Below, piece after piece: positions 43,048 through 52,815 of a stretch of DNA of 64,000 nt. The notes under the pieces are model-generated. The model had not been told where the DNA came from, made no database searches, and saw nothing but the letters and a program-made list of their open reading frames with translations. A program made the position numbers and the translations under genes. The stretch spans positions 1 through 64,000 of the forward strand of contig NZ_VSSR01000072.1 in assembly GCF_008123515.1 (NCBI RefSeq). Direction: 5' to 3'. Within the stretch, counting starts at the first letter, position 1; every line of letters starts with the position of its first letter. This DNA comes from Bradyrhizobium cytisi. Lineage in GTDB: Bacteria > Pseudomonadota > Alphaproteobacteria > Rhizobiales > Xanthobacteraceae.

Positions 43048-43076
43048 AGTATATGTAGCGATGTTGCTACATTCAA
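43048..43076 (-). promoter_or_regulatory. vapBC-type promoter with palindrome in the spacer
   Basis: On the minus strand TTGAAT (43076-43071) and TATACT (43053-43048) are spaced 17 bases. The inverted repeat ATGTAGC/GCTACAT with a 6-base gap (43053-43072) fills that spacer, so bound antitoxin would cover both boxes. Confidence 0.83.
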
Positions 43077-43227
43077 GGTGCTATCGCCCGAGTTGGCTCC
43101 GGAGTGTCCACATGCCGTCCAATCACGCCGATTGGCTTTGAATCCGTCCGTCCATCTGCCTATTTCTGCGCCATTCTGGCGGTCAAAAAGTTCCGCTTTC
43201 GCTTCTTTCCGCCTCTCTTTCGTCTTG

Positions 43228-43264
43228 CTTTCGTTTTTCGGTGTGATCTAATCAAAAACGAAAG
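43228..43264. promoter_or_regulatory. probable GlpR operator upstream of glpD
   Basis: Perfect 11-bp inverted repeat CTTTCGTTTTT/AAAAACGAAAG with a 15-base gap, 45 bases before glpD. Further TTTCG repeats lie at 43197 and 43218. TTTCG-type half sites are a feature of several DeoR-family operators, so GlpR is the likely binder. The gap 43008-43308 holds this site and the vapBC promoter and no gene. Confidence 0.7.
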
Positions 43265-43308
43265 TAACCCACTCGACGGAACGAGTGGTCGCCCGGGGGA
43301 AGCGTCTG

Positions 43309-44850
43309 TTGGAGCGTATTTTCGACCTCGCCATCATTGGAGGCGGTGTTAACGGTTGCGGCATCGCGCGCGATGCCGTGGGCCGCGGAAACACTGTTTT
43401 CCTGTGCGAAATGAACGATCTGGCGAGCGGGACATCGTCCTGGTCGACCAAGCTGGTGCATGGCGGCCTGCGCTATCTCGAATATTACGAGTTCCGGCTG
43501 GTCCGCGAAGCGCTGATCGAGCGCGAAATTCTCTGGGGCATCGCGCCCCACATCATCCGTCCCCTGCGTTTCGTCTTGCCGCATCACGCGGGCCAGCGAC
43601 CGGCCTGGCTGCTGCGCCTTGGCCTGTTCCTTTACGATCACATCGGCGGTCGTCATTTGCTGCCGGCGACCCGCTCGGTCGATCTCGGGCGTGACGAGGT
43701 CGGCCGCCCGCTGATCCCGAATCGCTACAGTCGCGCGTTCGAATATTCCGACTGCTTCGTCGATGACGCCCGCCTCGTTGTGCTCAACGCGCGCGACGCC
43801 GCCGACAAGGGTGCAGAGATTCGCACCCGCACCCGTGCGACGGATATCAAGCAGTCCGACGGCGTCTGGACCGTCGGTATGATCGACACGCTGACCGGCG
43901 CGCGCTCGCAGGTCCAGGCTCGCGCGCTGGTCAATGCCGGCGGCCCTTGGGTCGAGGACGTGCTCGGCCGCGGCGCCGGCGTCAATGCGAAAGCAAAGGT
44001 GCGCCTGGTGCAGGGTTCGCACATCGTGGTCAAGAAGCTCTACGACCACGACCGCGCCTACATGTTCCAGAACGCCGACGGCCGCATCATCTTCGTCATC
44101 CCCTATCAGGACGATTTTACGCTGATCGGCACCACCGACCGCGACTATGACGGCGATCCCTCCAAGGTGAAGGCCACCGCGGAAGAGATCCAATATCTCT
44201 GCGCTGCTGCCAGCGAGTATCTGGCCAAGCCGGTAACATCAGAGGATGTGGTCTGGACCTATTCCGGCGTGCGGCCGCTTTATGACGACGGCGCCAGCGA
44301 GGCCAAGGCTGCGACCCGCGATTACGTGTTCGAGCTCGACACGCCCGGCGGTTCGCCGCTGCTGTCGATCTACGGCGGCAAGATCACGACCTATCGCCGC
44401 CTCGCCGAAGAGGCGCTGGAACGGCTCGCGCCCTATCTTCGCAGTGCGAAAGCGCGCGAGGGCTGGACCGGCAAATGGCCGCTGCCGGGCGGCGACATGG
44501 ATGTGTCGGCCGTCGAGGGCCTGATCGGCGAGCTCCAGCGCGGCTATCCCTTCCTAAGCCATGAGCATGCGCGACGTCTCGCGCGCGCATATGGCACCCG
44601 CGCGATCAAATTGCTCGGCGACGCCAGATCGGCCGCCGATCTCGGCCAGGCCTTTGGCGCAACTCTGACCGAACGAGAGGTTCGCTACCTGATGACCAAC
44701 GAATGGGCGGTGACCGCCGAGGATATCGTCTGGCGCCGCTCCAAGCTTGGTCTGCGGCTATCTGCCGACGAAATTGCCACCCTGGACGACTGGATCAGGA
44801 CCCAAATTGTGTCGCAAAGTCCTCTGCTGGAAGCAGGAGGACGCTCATGA
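43309..44850 (+). CDS. glpD: FAD-dependent glycerol-3-phosphate dehydrogenase
   Basis: Oxidises glycerol 3-phosphate to dihydroxyacetone phosphate at the inner membrane, passing electrons to quinone. The FAD motif is FDLAIIGGGVNGCGIARDAVGRG, followed by STKLVHGGLRYLEYYEFRLVREALIER and a late GGKITTYRRLAEEALERL. The TTG at 43309 is chosen: it gives a family-like start before ERIFDLAIIGGG and has a GGGGGA site; a GTG at 43285 is the alternative. The stop overlaps glpS as ATGA, so it leads the seven-gene glycerol operon. Confidence 0.94.
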   Translation: MERIFDLAIIGGGVNGCGIARDAVGRGNTVFLCEMNDLASGTSSWSTKLVHGGLRYLEYYEFRLVREALIEREILWGIAPHIIRPLRFVLPHHAGQRPAWLLRLGLFLYDHIGGRHLLPATRSVDLGRDEVGRPLIPNRYSRAFEYSDCFVDDARLVVLNARDAADKGAEIRTRTRATDIKQSDGVWTVGMIDTLTGARSQVQARALVNAGGPWVEDVLGRGAGVNAKAKVRLVQGSHIVVKKLYDHDRAYMFQNADGRIIFVIPYQDDFTLIGTTDRDYDGDPSKVKATAEEIQYLCAAASEYLAKPVTSEDVVWTYSGVRPLYDDGASEAKAATRDYVFELDTPGGSPLLSIYGGKITTYRRLAEEALERLAPYLRSAKAREGWTGKWPLPGGDMDVSAVEGLIGELQRGYPFLSHEHARRLARAYGTRAIKLLGDARSAADLGQAFGATLTEREVRYLMTNEWAVTAEDIVWRRSKLGLRLSADEIATLDDWIRTQIVSQSPLLEAGGRS

Positions 44851-45923
44851 GCGTGACACTCGATCACGTGACCCGGACCGTCGACGGTATCGAGCACATC
44901 CGCGACGTCTCGCTGACGCTGGAGAGCGGCACGCTCAACGTGCTGCTCGGGCCGACGCTGTCGGGCAAGACCTCGATCATGCGGCTGCTCGCCGGCCTCG
45001 ACAAGCCGACCACGGGCAAATTGCTGGTCAACGGCAAGGACGTCACTGGCGTCGACGTGCGCCAGCGTTCCGTCGCGATGGTCTATCAGCAGTTCATCAA
45101 TTACCCCTCGCTCACGGTCTATGAAAACATTGCTTCGCCCTTGCGCGTGCAGGGCAAGCCGCGTGAGGAGATCGAGGCGCGCGTGGCGGAAGCCGCCCGG
45201 CTGCTTCGGCTCGAGCCGTTCCTGAAGCGAACGCCGCTCCAGCTCTCCGGCGGCCAGCAGCAGCGCACCGCGATGGCGCGCGCGCTGGTGAAGGGCGCCG
45301 ATCTCGTGCTGCTCGACGAGCCGCTCGCCAATCTCGACTACAAGCTGCGCGAGGAGCTGCGCACCGAGCTGCCGCGCATCTTCGAGGCCTCCGGCGCGAT
45401 CTTCGTCTATGCCACCACCGAACCGACCGAAGCCTTGCTGCTCGGCGGCAACACGGTGTGCATGTGGGAAGGCCGGGCGCTCCAGATCGGCCAAACGCCC
45501 GGCGTTTACCGCCGTCCGCAGACGCTACGCGTCGCGCAGGTGTTTTCCGATCCGCCGCTCAATCTCGTTGGCATCGAGAAGAAGAACGGTTCCGTGCAAT
45601 ATGCCGGAGGCATCGCCGCGCCGGCCTCTGGTCTTTATTCCCCTCTCGCCGACGGTGCCTATCGTGTCGGCTTTCGCGCGCACCAGCTTGCACTCGCCAA
45701 TGGCGAGACTGACCGCCATGCCTTCCATGCCACAGTGACGGTGACCGAGATCACCGGTTCGGAGAGTTTTGTGCATTTGACCCGCGACGGATCGAACTGG
45801 GTTGCGGTGCTGCACGGCGTGCACGAGTTCGAGCCCGGCCAGACCATCGATGCCGTGCTCGACCCCAATAATGTCTTTGTGTTCGACGCGGCCGACCGTC
45901 TGGTCGCCGCGCCGAGCTCATGA
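44847..45923 (+). CDS. glpS: glycerol ABC transporter ATPase 1, degenerate H-loop
   Basis: A 358-residue MalK-type ATPase with C-terminal OB-like domain. Walker A is GPTLSGKT (35-42), signature LSGGQ at 133-137, Walker B ends D157-E158 in LVLLDEPL. At the H-loop, the usual Thr-His-Asp is Thr-Glu-Pro (Glu192), so the switch histidine is missing. Partner GlpT is defective in the opposite motif, which predicts a heterodimer with one active site. It overlaps glpD by 4 bases. The name follows the Rhizobium leguminosarum glpSTPQUV system. Confidence 0.92.
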   Translation: MSVTLDHVTRTVDGIEHIRDVSLTLESGTLNVLLGPTLSGKTSIMRLLAGLDKPTTGKLLVNGKDVTGVDVRQRSVAMVYQQFINYPSLTVYENIASPLRVQGKPREEIEARVAEAARLLRLEPFLKRTPLQLSGGQQQRTAMARALVKGADLVLLDEPLANLDYKLREELRTELPRIFEASGAIFVYATTEPTEALLLGGNTVCMWEGRALQIGQTPGVYRRPQTLRVAQVFSDPPLNLVGIEKKNGSVQYAGGIAAPASGLYSPLADGAYRVGFRAHQLALANGETDRHAFHATVTVTEITGSESFVHLTRDGSNWVAVLHGVHEFEPGQTIDAVLDPNNVFVFDAADRLVAAPSS

Positions 45924-45935
45924 GGGAGGTGCGCC

Positions 45936-47020
45936 ATGGCTCGCATTGACCTCGTCGATCTCGCTCATTCCTACGGCGGCAATGATGCGCCGCAGGAAAG
46001 CTTTGCGCTGAAGCCGGTGACCATGACCTGGCGGCAGGGCGGCGCTTATGCGCTGCTCGGCCCGTCCGGCTGCGGCAAGACCACGCTGCTCAACGTCATC
46101 TCCGGCATCATCACGCCGTCGCGGGGGGAAATCCTGTTTGACGGCCAGGACATCACACCGCTGTCAACCCAGAAGCGCAACATCGCCCAGGTGTTCCAGT
46201 TTCCGGTGATCTACGACACCATGACGGTGGGGCAGAACCTGGCGTTTCCGCTGAAGAACCGTGGCGTGCCGAAGGCCGAGATCGACAAGCGCGTTGCCGA
46301 GATCGGCCGCCTGCTCGACCTCGAGCCCTATCTGAACCGCAAGGCGACCCGGCTCACCGCTGACGCAAAGCAGAAGATTTCGCTCGGCCGCGGTCTCGTC
46401 CGCTCCGACGTCGCCGCCGTTCTGTTCGACGAGCCGCTGACGGTGATCGATCCCGAGCTGAAATGGCAGCTCCGCTCCAAGCTGAAGGCGCTGCATCGCG
46501 AGCTCGACCTCACGATGATTTACGTCACCCACGATCAGACCGAGGCGCTCACCTTCGCCGACACCGTCGTCGTCATGCATGACGGCCGTGTGGTGCAGAG
46601 CGGCACGCCGGCCGAGCTGTTCGACAAGCCAGCCCACACCTTCGTCGGCTATTTCATCGGCTCACCCGGCATGAATATCCTGCCGGCCGAGGTGAAGGGA
46701 CGCGAGGCGCGGATCGACGGCCACGTCATCGCGCTCAAACGCGCTTACGACAATCTGCCGGCAAACGCCAAGATCGAGATCGGCGTACGTCCGGAATTCG
46801 TCGAGGTCGTCGCGCCAACACCCGGCCTGCTCACCGCCAAGATCGAGCGCATCGACGATCTCGGCCGCATCCGCTTTGCGCGCGCGCATCTCGGCGACGC
46901 CAAGCTCGCGGCGCGGGCGCCTGCGGGCTTCACCAGTTCGGACGGCACGGCCGGGCTGAAATTCGATCCGGCGCACATCCACGTCTATGCCGACAGCCTT
47001 CTGGTGGAAGGAGCCGCCTG

Positions 47021-47021
<1 letters not shown>
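45936..47021 (+). CDS. glpT: glycerol ABC transporter ATPase 2, degenerate signature motif
   Basis: A 361-residue MalK-type ATPase. Walker A GPSGCGKT (42-49), Walker B D165-E166 and the switch His199 (YVTHDQTEAL) are normal, but the signature is LTADAKQ (140-146) in place of LSGGQQQ. This fits with GlpS to give one composite site with all motifs intact. GGGAGG lies before the ATG, and the stop overlaps glpP by one base. This GlpT is unrelated to the E. coli glycerol-phosphate antiporter of that name. Confidence 0.92.
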
Positions 47022-47922
<901 letters not shown>

Positions 47923-47923
<1 letters not shown>

Positions 47924-48729
47924 TGCACTCGATTCCCGGCCGCCGGCTCATCATGGGGCTGTTCCTGATCTTCCTGCTGTTGCCGATCTACTGGCTCGTC
48001 AACATGAGCTTCAAGACCAACGGCGAGATCATCTCGACGATGACGCTGTGGCCGCACGCCCCGACGCTGCAGCACTACAGGCGTATCTTCACCGACGAGA
48101 GCTGGTATTCCGGCTATATCAATTCGCTGGAATACGTCGTTATCAATACCATTATCTCGATTTCCGTGGCGTTGCCGGCAGCCTATGCGTTTTCGCGTTA
48201 TCGTTTCCTGGGCGACAAACATCTGTTCTTCTGGCTGTTGTCGAACCGGATGGCGCCGGCGGCGGTCTATGCGCTGCCGTTCTTCAACCTCTATTCGGCG
48301 ATCGGCCTGTTCGATACCCCGTGGGCGGTAGCGCTCGCGCACTGCATCTTCAACGTGCCGCTGGCGGTGTGGATCCTCGAGGGCTTCGTCTCCGGCGTGC
48401 CGCGCGAGATCGACGAGACCGCCTTCCTCGACGGCTACTCCTTCCCGCGCTTCTTCGTCCGCATCCTGGTGCCGCTGATCGCGAGCGGCATCGGCGTCGC
48501 CGCCTTCTTCTGCTTCATGTTTTCCTGGGTCGAGCTCTTGCTCGCGCGCACGCTGACCTCGGTCAACGCCAAGCCGATTGCCGCCGTGATGACCCGCACG
48601 GTGTCGGCGGCCGGCATGGATTGGGGCCTGCTGGCGGCCGCCGGTGTGCTCACCATCATCCCGGGTGCGCTCGTGATCTGGTTCGTCCGCAACTACATCG
48701 CGCGCGGCTTCGCGCTCGGCCGGGTGTAG
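47923..48729 (+). CDS. glpQ: glycerol ABC transporter permease 2
   Basis: A 268-residue MalG-like permease: LIMGLFLIFLLLPIYWLVNMSFKTNGEI at the N-terminus, the EAA loop ETAFLDGYSFPRFFVRILVPLI, and a final helix before NYIARGFALGRV, a typical C-terminal MalG-type ending. AAGGAG precedes the ATG, which shares a base with the glpP stop. It is not the phosphodiesterase called GlpQ in E. coli. Confidence 0.92.
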
Positions 48730-48738
48730 GAGGTTTTC

Positions 48739-49068
48739 ATGGACTCCATTGCATGGATGGCATGGACGCTGCCGACCGCAATCTTCTTTGTGGCGCTCGG
48801 CTGCACGCTTGCCGTCATGACCTGGCTCGCCGCTGCCTATCCCGAGGCCGAGCGCGTCGGAATCCTGCGCATCCCGACCACGCGCGGCGACCGCCTGTTC
48901 ATTTCGCTGATCGTGGCCGCCGTCATCCACCTGTTGTGGATTGGCCTCGTCGGTACCGATCCGATCGGGACGATTCCGGTCGGAGAAGAGGGATATGAGA
49001 TAACGAGCCTGTGGCTCGCAACCGTGATTTCGCTTGTTTCAGGCGCGGTGATTTTTCGCACCGTCTGA
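48739..49068 (+). CDS. glpU: small membrane protein of glycerol transporter (DUF2160)
   Basis: A 109-residue protein with three helices: WMAWTLPTAIFFVALGCTLAVMTWLAA, RLFISLIVAAVIHLLWIGLVG and SLWLATVISLVSGAVIF. The family (DUF2160) occurs almost only inside rhizobial-type glycerol ABC operons. Its role is unknown; it may be an accessory transmembrane subunit. A TAGGAGG site precedes the ATG. Confidence 0.88.
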   Translation: MDSIAWMAWTLPTAIFFVALGCTLAVMTWLAAAYPEAERVGILRIPTTRGDRLFISLIVAAVIHLLWIGLVGTDPIGTIPVGEEGYEITSLWLATVISLVSGAVIFRTV

Positions 49069-49142
49069 GGCAGGCGAGAAAGAGCAGATCCGGGGTCTAC
49101 CCGGGCCTGAATTAGTTTGTCGCTGCAACCGGAGGAAATTAG

Positions 49143-50921
49143 ATGCGACACTTGACGACCAAGGACGGTCTTCTGACCATGACCAGCGCGGTGGCGCTGA
49201 TCGCGGCTTCGATGACGATTGCCGCGCCGGCGCGCGCGGACGAAGCCGCTGCCAAGAAGTGGATCGATAGCGAATTCCAGCCGTCGACCTTGTCGAAAGA
49301 CGACCAGATGAAGGAAATGCAGTGGTTCATCAAGGCCGCTCAACCCTTCAAGGGCATGGAGATCAACGTCGTCTCAGAGACGCTGACGACCCACGAGTAT
49401 GAATCCCGCACGCTCGCCAAGGCGTTCGAGGAAATCACCGGCATCAAGGTCAAGCACGACATCATCCAGGAAGGTGACGTCGTCGAGAAGATCCAGACCC
49501 AGATGCAGTCCGGCAAGAATGTCTATGACGGCTGGATCAACGACTCCGACTTCATCGGAACGCACTTCCGCTACGGCCAAGCCGTCGATCTGACGGACTG
49601 GATGGCCAAGGACGCCAAGGATGTCACCGACCCGATGCTCGACATCAACGACTTCATCGGCAAGTCGTTCACGACGGCGCCGAACGGTCACCTCTATCAG
49701 CTGCCCGACCAGCAGTTCGCGAACCTCTATTGGTTCCGCTACGACTGGTTCACCAACCCCGACTACAAGGCCAAGTTCAAGGCCAAGTACGGCTACGACC
49801 TCGGCGTTCCCGTGAACTGGTCGGCTTACGAAGACATCGCTGATTTCTTCACCAACGACATCAAGGAAATCAATGGCGTCAAGGTCTACGGCCATATGGA
49901 CTATGGCAAGAAGGACCCCTCGCTCGGCTGGCGCTTCACCGATGCGTGGTTGTCGATGGCTGGTAACGGCGACAAGGGTCTCCCGAACGGCCTTCCGGTC
50001 GACGAATGGGGCATCCGCATGGAAGGCTGCCGTCCGGTCGGCTCGTCCGTCGAGCGTGGCGGTGACGTCAACGGCCCGGCGGCGGTCTATTCGATCGTCA
50101 AGTACCTCGACTGGATGAAGAAGTATGCCCCGCCGCAGGCGCAAGGCATGACCTTCTCCGAATCCGGTCCGGTGCCGTCGCAAGGCAATATCGCTCAGCA
50201 GATCTTCTGGTACACCGCTTTCACCGCCGACATGGTGAAGCCCGGTCTGCCGGTGATGAATGCGGACGGTACGCCGAAATGGCGCATGGCTCCGTCGCCG
50301 CACGGCTCCTACTGGAAGGAAGGCATGAAGCTCGGTTATCAGGACGTGGGTTCGGCGACGCTTCTGAAGTCGACCCCGGTCGATCGCCGCAAGGCAGCCT
50401 GGCTCTATCTCCAGTTCATCGTCTCCAAGACGGTGAGCGCGAAGAAGAGCCATGTCGGTCTCACCTTCATCCGTGAATCCGACATCTGGGACAAGTCGTT
50501 CACCGAGCGTGCGCCGAAGCTCGGCGGCCTGATTGAGTTCTACCGCTCGCCCGCGCGTGTGCAGTGGACCCCGACCGGCAACAACGTGCCTGACTATCCG
50601 AAGCTTGCGCAATTGTGGTGGCAGAACATCGGCGATGCGTCGTCCGGCGCGAAGACACCGCAGGCCGCGATGGACTCGCTCGCCGCTGCCCAGGATTCGG
50701 TGATGGAGCGTCTGGAGAAATCCGGCGTGCAAGGTGCCTGCGGACCGAAGCTCAACAAGAAGGAAACGGCTGAGTACTGGTTCGCGAAGTCGGCCAAGGA
50801 CGGCACCATCGCTCCGCAGCGCAAGCTGGCGAACGAGAAGCCGAAGGGCGAAACCGTCGACTACGACACGCTGATCAAGTCGTGGCCGGCCTCTCCGCCG
50901 AAGCGTGCTGAAGCGAAGTAA
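49143..50921 (+). CDS. glpV: glycerol ABC transporter substrate-binding protein
   Basis: A 592-residue periplasmic binding protein, larger than usual for extracellular solute-binding family 1. The signal peptide is cut near ARA-DE (residue 32). The ligand domain has FKGMEINVVSETLTTHEYESRTLAKAFEEITGIKV, YGQAVDLTDWMA and GHLYQLPDQQFANLYWFRYDWF. A strong GGAGGAAA site and the highest run of preferred codons in the operon suggest high expression, as expected for a binding protein. It ends the operon; no glpK follows. Confidence 0.92.
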   Translation: MRHLTTKDGLLTMTSAVALIAASMTIAAPARADEAAAKKWIDSEFQPSTLSKDDQMKEMQWFIKAAQPFKGMEINVVSETLTTHEYESRTLAKAFEEITGIKVKHDIIQEGDVVEKIQTQMQSGKNVYDGWINDSDFIGTHFRYGQAVDLTDWMAKDAKDVTDPMLDINDFIGKSFTTAPNGHLYQLPDQQFANLYWFRYDWFTNPDYKAKFKAKYGYDLGVPVNWSAYEDIADFFTNDIKEINGVKVYGHMDYGKKDPSLGWRFTDAWLSMAGNGDKGLPNGLPVDEWGIRMEGCRPVGSSVERGGDVNGPAAVYSIVKYLDWMKKYAPPQAQGMTFSESGPVPSQGNIAQQIFWYTAFTADMVKPGLPVMNADGTPKWRMAPSPHGSYWKEGMKLGYQDVGSATLLKSTPVDRRKAAWLYLQFIVSKTVSAKKSHVGLTFIRESDIWDKSFTERAPKLGGLIEFYRSPARVQWTPTGNNVPDYPKLAQLWWQNIGDASSGAKTPQAAMDSLAAAQDSVMERLEKSGVQGACGPKLNKKETAEYWFAKSAKDGTIAPQRKLANEKPKGETVDYDTLIKSWPASPPKRAEAK

Positions 50922-50971
50922 TTCGCAGACATCATGATGGCCGGGTTCGTCCCGGTCATTCGGTAGCAGGA

Positions 50972-50996
50972 GGCCGGGAGAGATCCCGGCCTTTTG
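50972..50996 (+). terminator. rho-independent terminator of the glp operon
   Basis: Perfect 8-bp stem GGCCGGGA/TCCCGGCC with loop GAGA, followed by TTTTGCC. It falls 51 bases after glpV and marks the end of the operon. Confidence 0.92.
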
Positions 50997-51070
50997 CCTT
51001 GTTGGCCTATTGCCTTATCGACGGCCTTGATCTGAATTGGCGAGCCGAGATCCGGAAGCGAGACTTCGCC

Positions 51071-51781
51071 ATGCGCATGACGTTCCGTTGCGATCCCAAA
51101 TTGGCCGACCATCTGGTGCGGCCGTATCCTGCGCGCACGGCCTTGCCCGACTGGCTGCGCGCGATGCCCGCGAAAGCGCATTCGGACATCCACGGCCGGG
51201 ACATACGCACGGTCAAGCAATGTCCGCCCTTTGTCGATGCGATGGCCTATGGGGTCATGATTCCCCTGCCGTGCGACATCAAGATCGAGGCTGGACGATT
51301 CACGTGGGATTGGGACATTCCCGAGCCAGCGGCGTCCGGACATCCACGTGCGCCTCTAAGCTTTCATCCCGCCGCACAATTCGCTGCTGCGCCTTTCGCG
51401 AACGGACGGTCCGCGATCAAGTTCAACAGTTTCTGGACTATCGAGCTTGAACCCGGCTGGTCGCTGTTCGCGATGCATCCCGTCAACCGCGACGATCTGC
51501 CATTCCGCCTCGTGTCAGGTCTGGTCGATGCGGACCGGTTTCACGACGGCGGCATCAATTTTCCGGCCGTATGGACCCAGCCTGATTTTTTCGGCGTTCT
51601 CGAAAAGGGCACGCCGGTTGCGCAGTGTTTTGCGGTGCCGCGTGAAGCGCCCGAGCTAGTGTTCGAGGCCTTTGATGACGCCCACCAGCAAGCTTATGCG
51701 AAGGTCGTCGCCGATGTGTTGGCTGCGCCCAACGTCTATCGCAAGCACTTTCGCGCGAAGCGTGGGCGGCTAACTCGCTAA
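51071..51781 (+). CDS. conserved protein of unknown function
   Basis: A 236-residue soluble protein, without signal or membrane helix. Features are FRCDPKLADHLVRPYPARTALPDWLRAMPAKAHSDIHGRDIRTVKQCPPFVDAMAYG, FTWDWDIPEP, KFNSFWTIELEPGWSLFAMHPVNRDDLPFR and VLEKGTPVAQCFAVPRE. The Trp-rich centre and PGWSLF block recall a bacterial family of unknown function near DUF6065, but I am not certain of that. It overlaps the convergent TPR gene by 12 bases. Confidence 0.65.
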   Translation: MRMTFRCDPKLADHLVRPYPARTALPDWLRAMPAKAHSDIHGRDIRTVKQCPPFVDAMAYGVMIPLPCDIKIEAGRFTWDWDIPEPAASGHPRAPLSFHPAAQFAAAPFANGRSAIKFNSFWTIELEPGWSLFAMHPVNRDDLPFRLVSGLVDADRFHDGGINFPAVWTQPDFFGVLEKGTPVAQCFAVPREAPELVFEAFDDAHQQAYAKVVADVLAAPNVYRKHFRAKRGRLTR

Positions 51782-52576
51782 GGCGCGCCGCAATCCATCC
51801 TCGTCAAGCCAGAGCCGGCCGTGCGACGCCGAGGTCAACGCCATCGCAATGGAGCCGAAGAGCTGCGGGCGCAGGCGGTAGGCTTGCGCAAAGGCGCGCA
51901 TGGCGGCGTCGACGTCTCCACCCTCCTGCATGGCGATGCCGAGATTGAGTGCGGCCTCGGCATGGTCGGGCCTGAGTTCGAACGCCTTCCGGTAGGCGCT
52001 TGCGGCGCCGGCGTGGTCGCGCAAATCCTGTCGCGCGACGGCAAGATCAAACCACACCGAAGCGGGCGCGCCCGGTGCTGCCGCTTGCGCGAGCAGGCTT
52101 GCGGCGGTGGCGGGATCGCCATCCTCCCACGCTAGCCGGCCGAGCCGTGCTGCGGCTTCCTGGTGGCCGGGAATGACGTTCAGGATCGCTCGCCAGGATT
52201 CGCGCGCTTGAGCCCTCAGACCAGCCTGATCGAGCGTTCTCGCCTTCTCGACGAAGAATTCTCGTTGCGGGCTGATAGCGATCGCGGAATCGATGTGCGC
52301 TAGCGCGACGTCGAAGTTCCCTTCGCTGCGTGCAATGCGGGCGGCAAGGAGCCGGGCTGCGGCATTGGCCGGGCGCTTGGCCAGGCTCACGTCGATATGC
52401 GCATGAGCAGGGGCGACGGCATTCCTGGAGAACAACACCGCGGCCAGCAGATGATGCAGCACCGGATCTCCGGGCAAGCGTGCAAGGCCTTGTTCGCACA
52501 GACGTTGCGCCTCATCCGGCTTGCCCGAATTGAACGCTTCAGTCGCGCGGCGAACGAGTGTCTCGCTGTCATCCAT
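51770..52576 (-). CDS. TPR-repeat protein
   Basis: A 268-residue soluble protein built of tetratricopeptide-like repeats: ATEAFNSGKPDEAQRLCEQGLARLPGDP, ARIARSEGNFDVALAHIDSAIAISP, GRLAWEDGDPATAASLLAQA and AYRKAFELRPDHAEAALNLGIAMQEGGDVDAAMRAFAQAYRLRP. Such scaffolds bind other proteins. There is no catalytic domain or export signal. It overlaps its convergent neighbour's stop by 12 bases. Confidence 0.85.
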   Translation of the reverse strand: MDDSETLVRRATEAFNSGKPDEAQRLCEQGLARLPGDPVLHHLLAAVLFSRNAVAPAHAHIDVSLAKRPANAAARLLAARIARSEGNFDVALAHIDSAIAISPQREFFVEKARTLDQAGLRAQARESWRAILNVIPGHQEAAARLGRLAWEDGDPATAASLLAQAAAPGAPASVWFDLAVARQDLRDHAGAASAYRKAFELRPDHAEAALNLGIAMQEGGDVDAAMRAFAQAYRLRPQLFGSIAMALTSASHGRLWLDEDGLRRALAS

Positions 52577-52745
52577 CGCCGCATTAGAGCAAAGAAGCCG
52601 ACAGCCAACAATCTGCGCGCCTCTCGCGCGTACGGCCTAGGGCCCACAACCGCCGTGTCTGTTCGCCGCGATCACCGGGAGCCGACCGCTATGACCCCGC
52701 TTGACTCGGCCGGGCTTCGGAATCACTATCAGCATAATGCGATTG

Positions 52746-52768
52746 AAGTAATCGTATTGCGATTACTT
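52746..52768. promoter_or_regulatory. probable operator before IclR-linked operon
   Basis: Perfect 9-bp inverted repeat AAGTAATCG/CGATTACTT with a 5-base gap, preceded by a related GCGATTGAAGT partial copy. It lies 48 bases before the first gene of the cluster that ends in an IclR regulator, which is the likely binder. Confidence 0.65.
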
Positions 52769-52815
52769 GCGCGGACGCCGTTTGGGCCAGTATCGGCCCG
52801 TCCCGGAGGCTGGTG

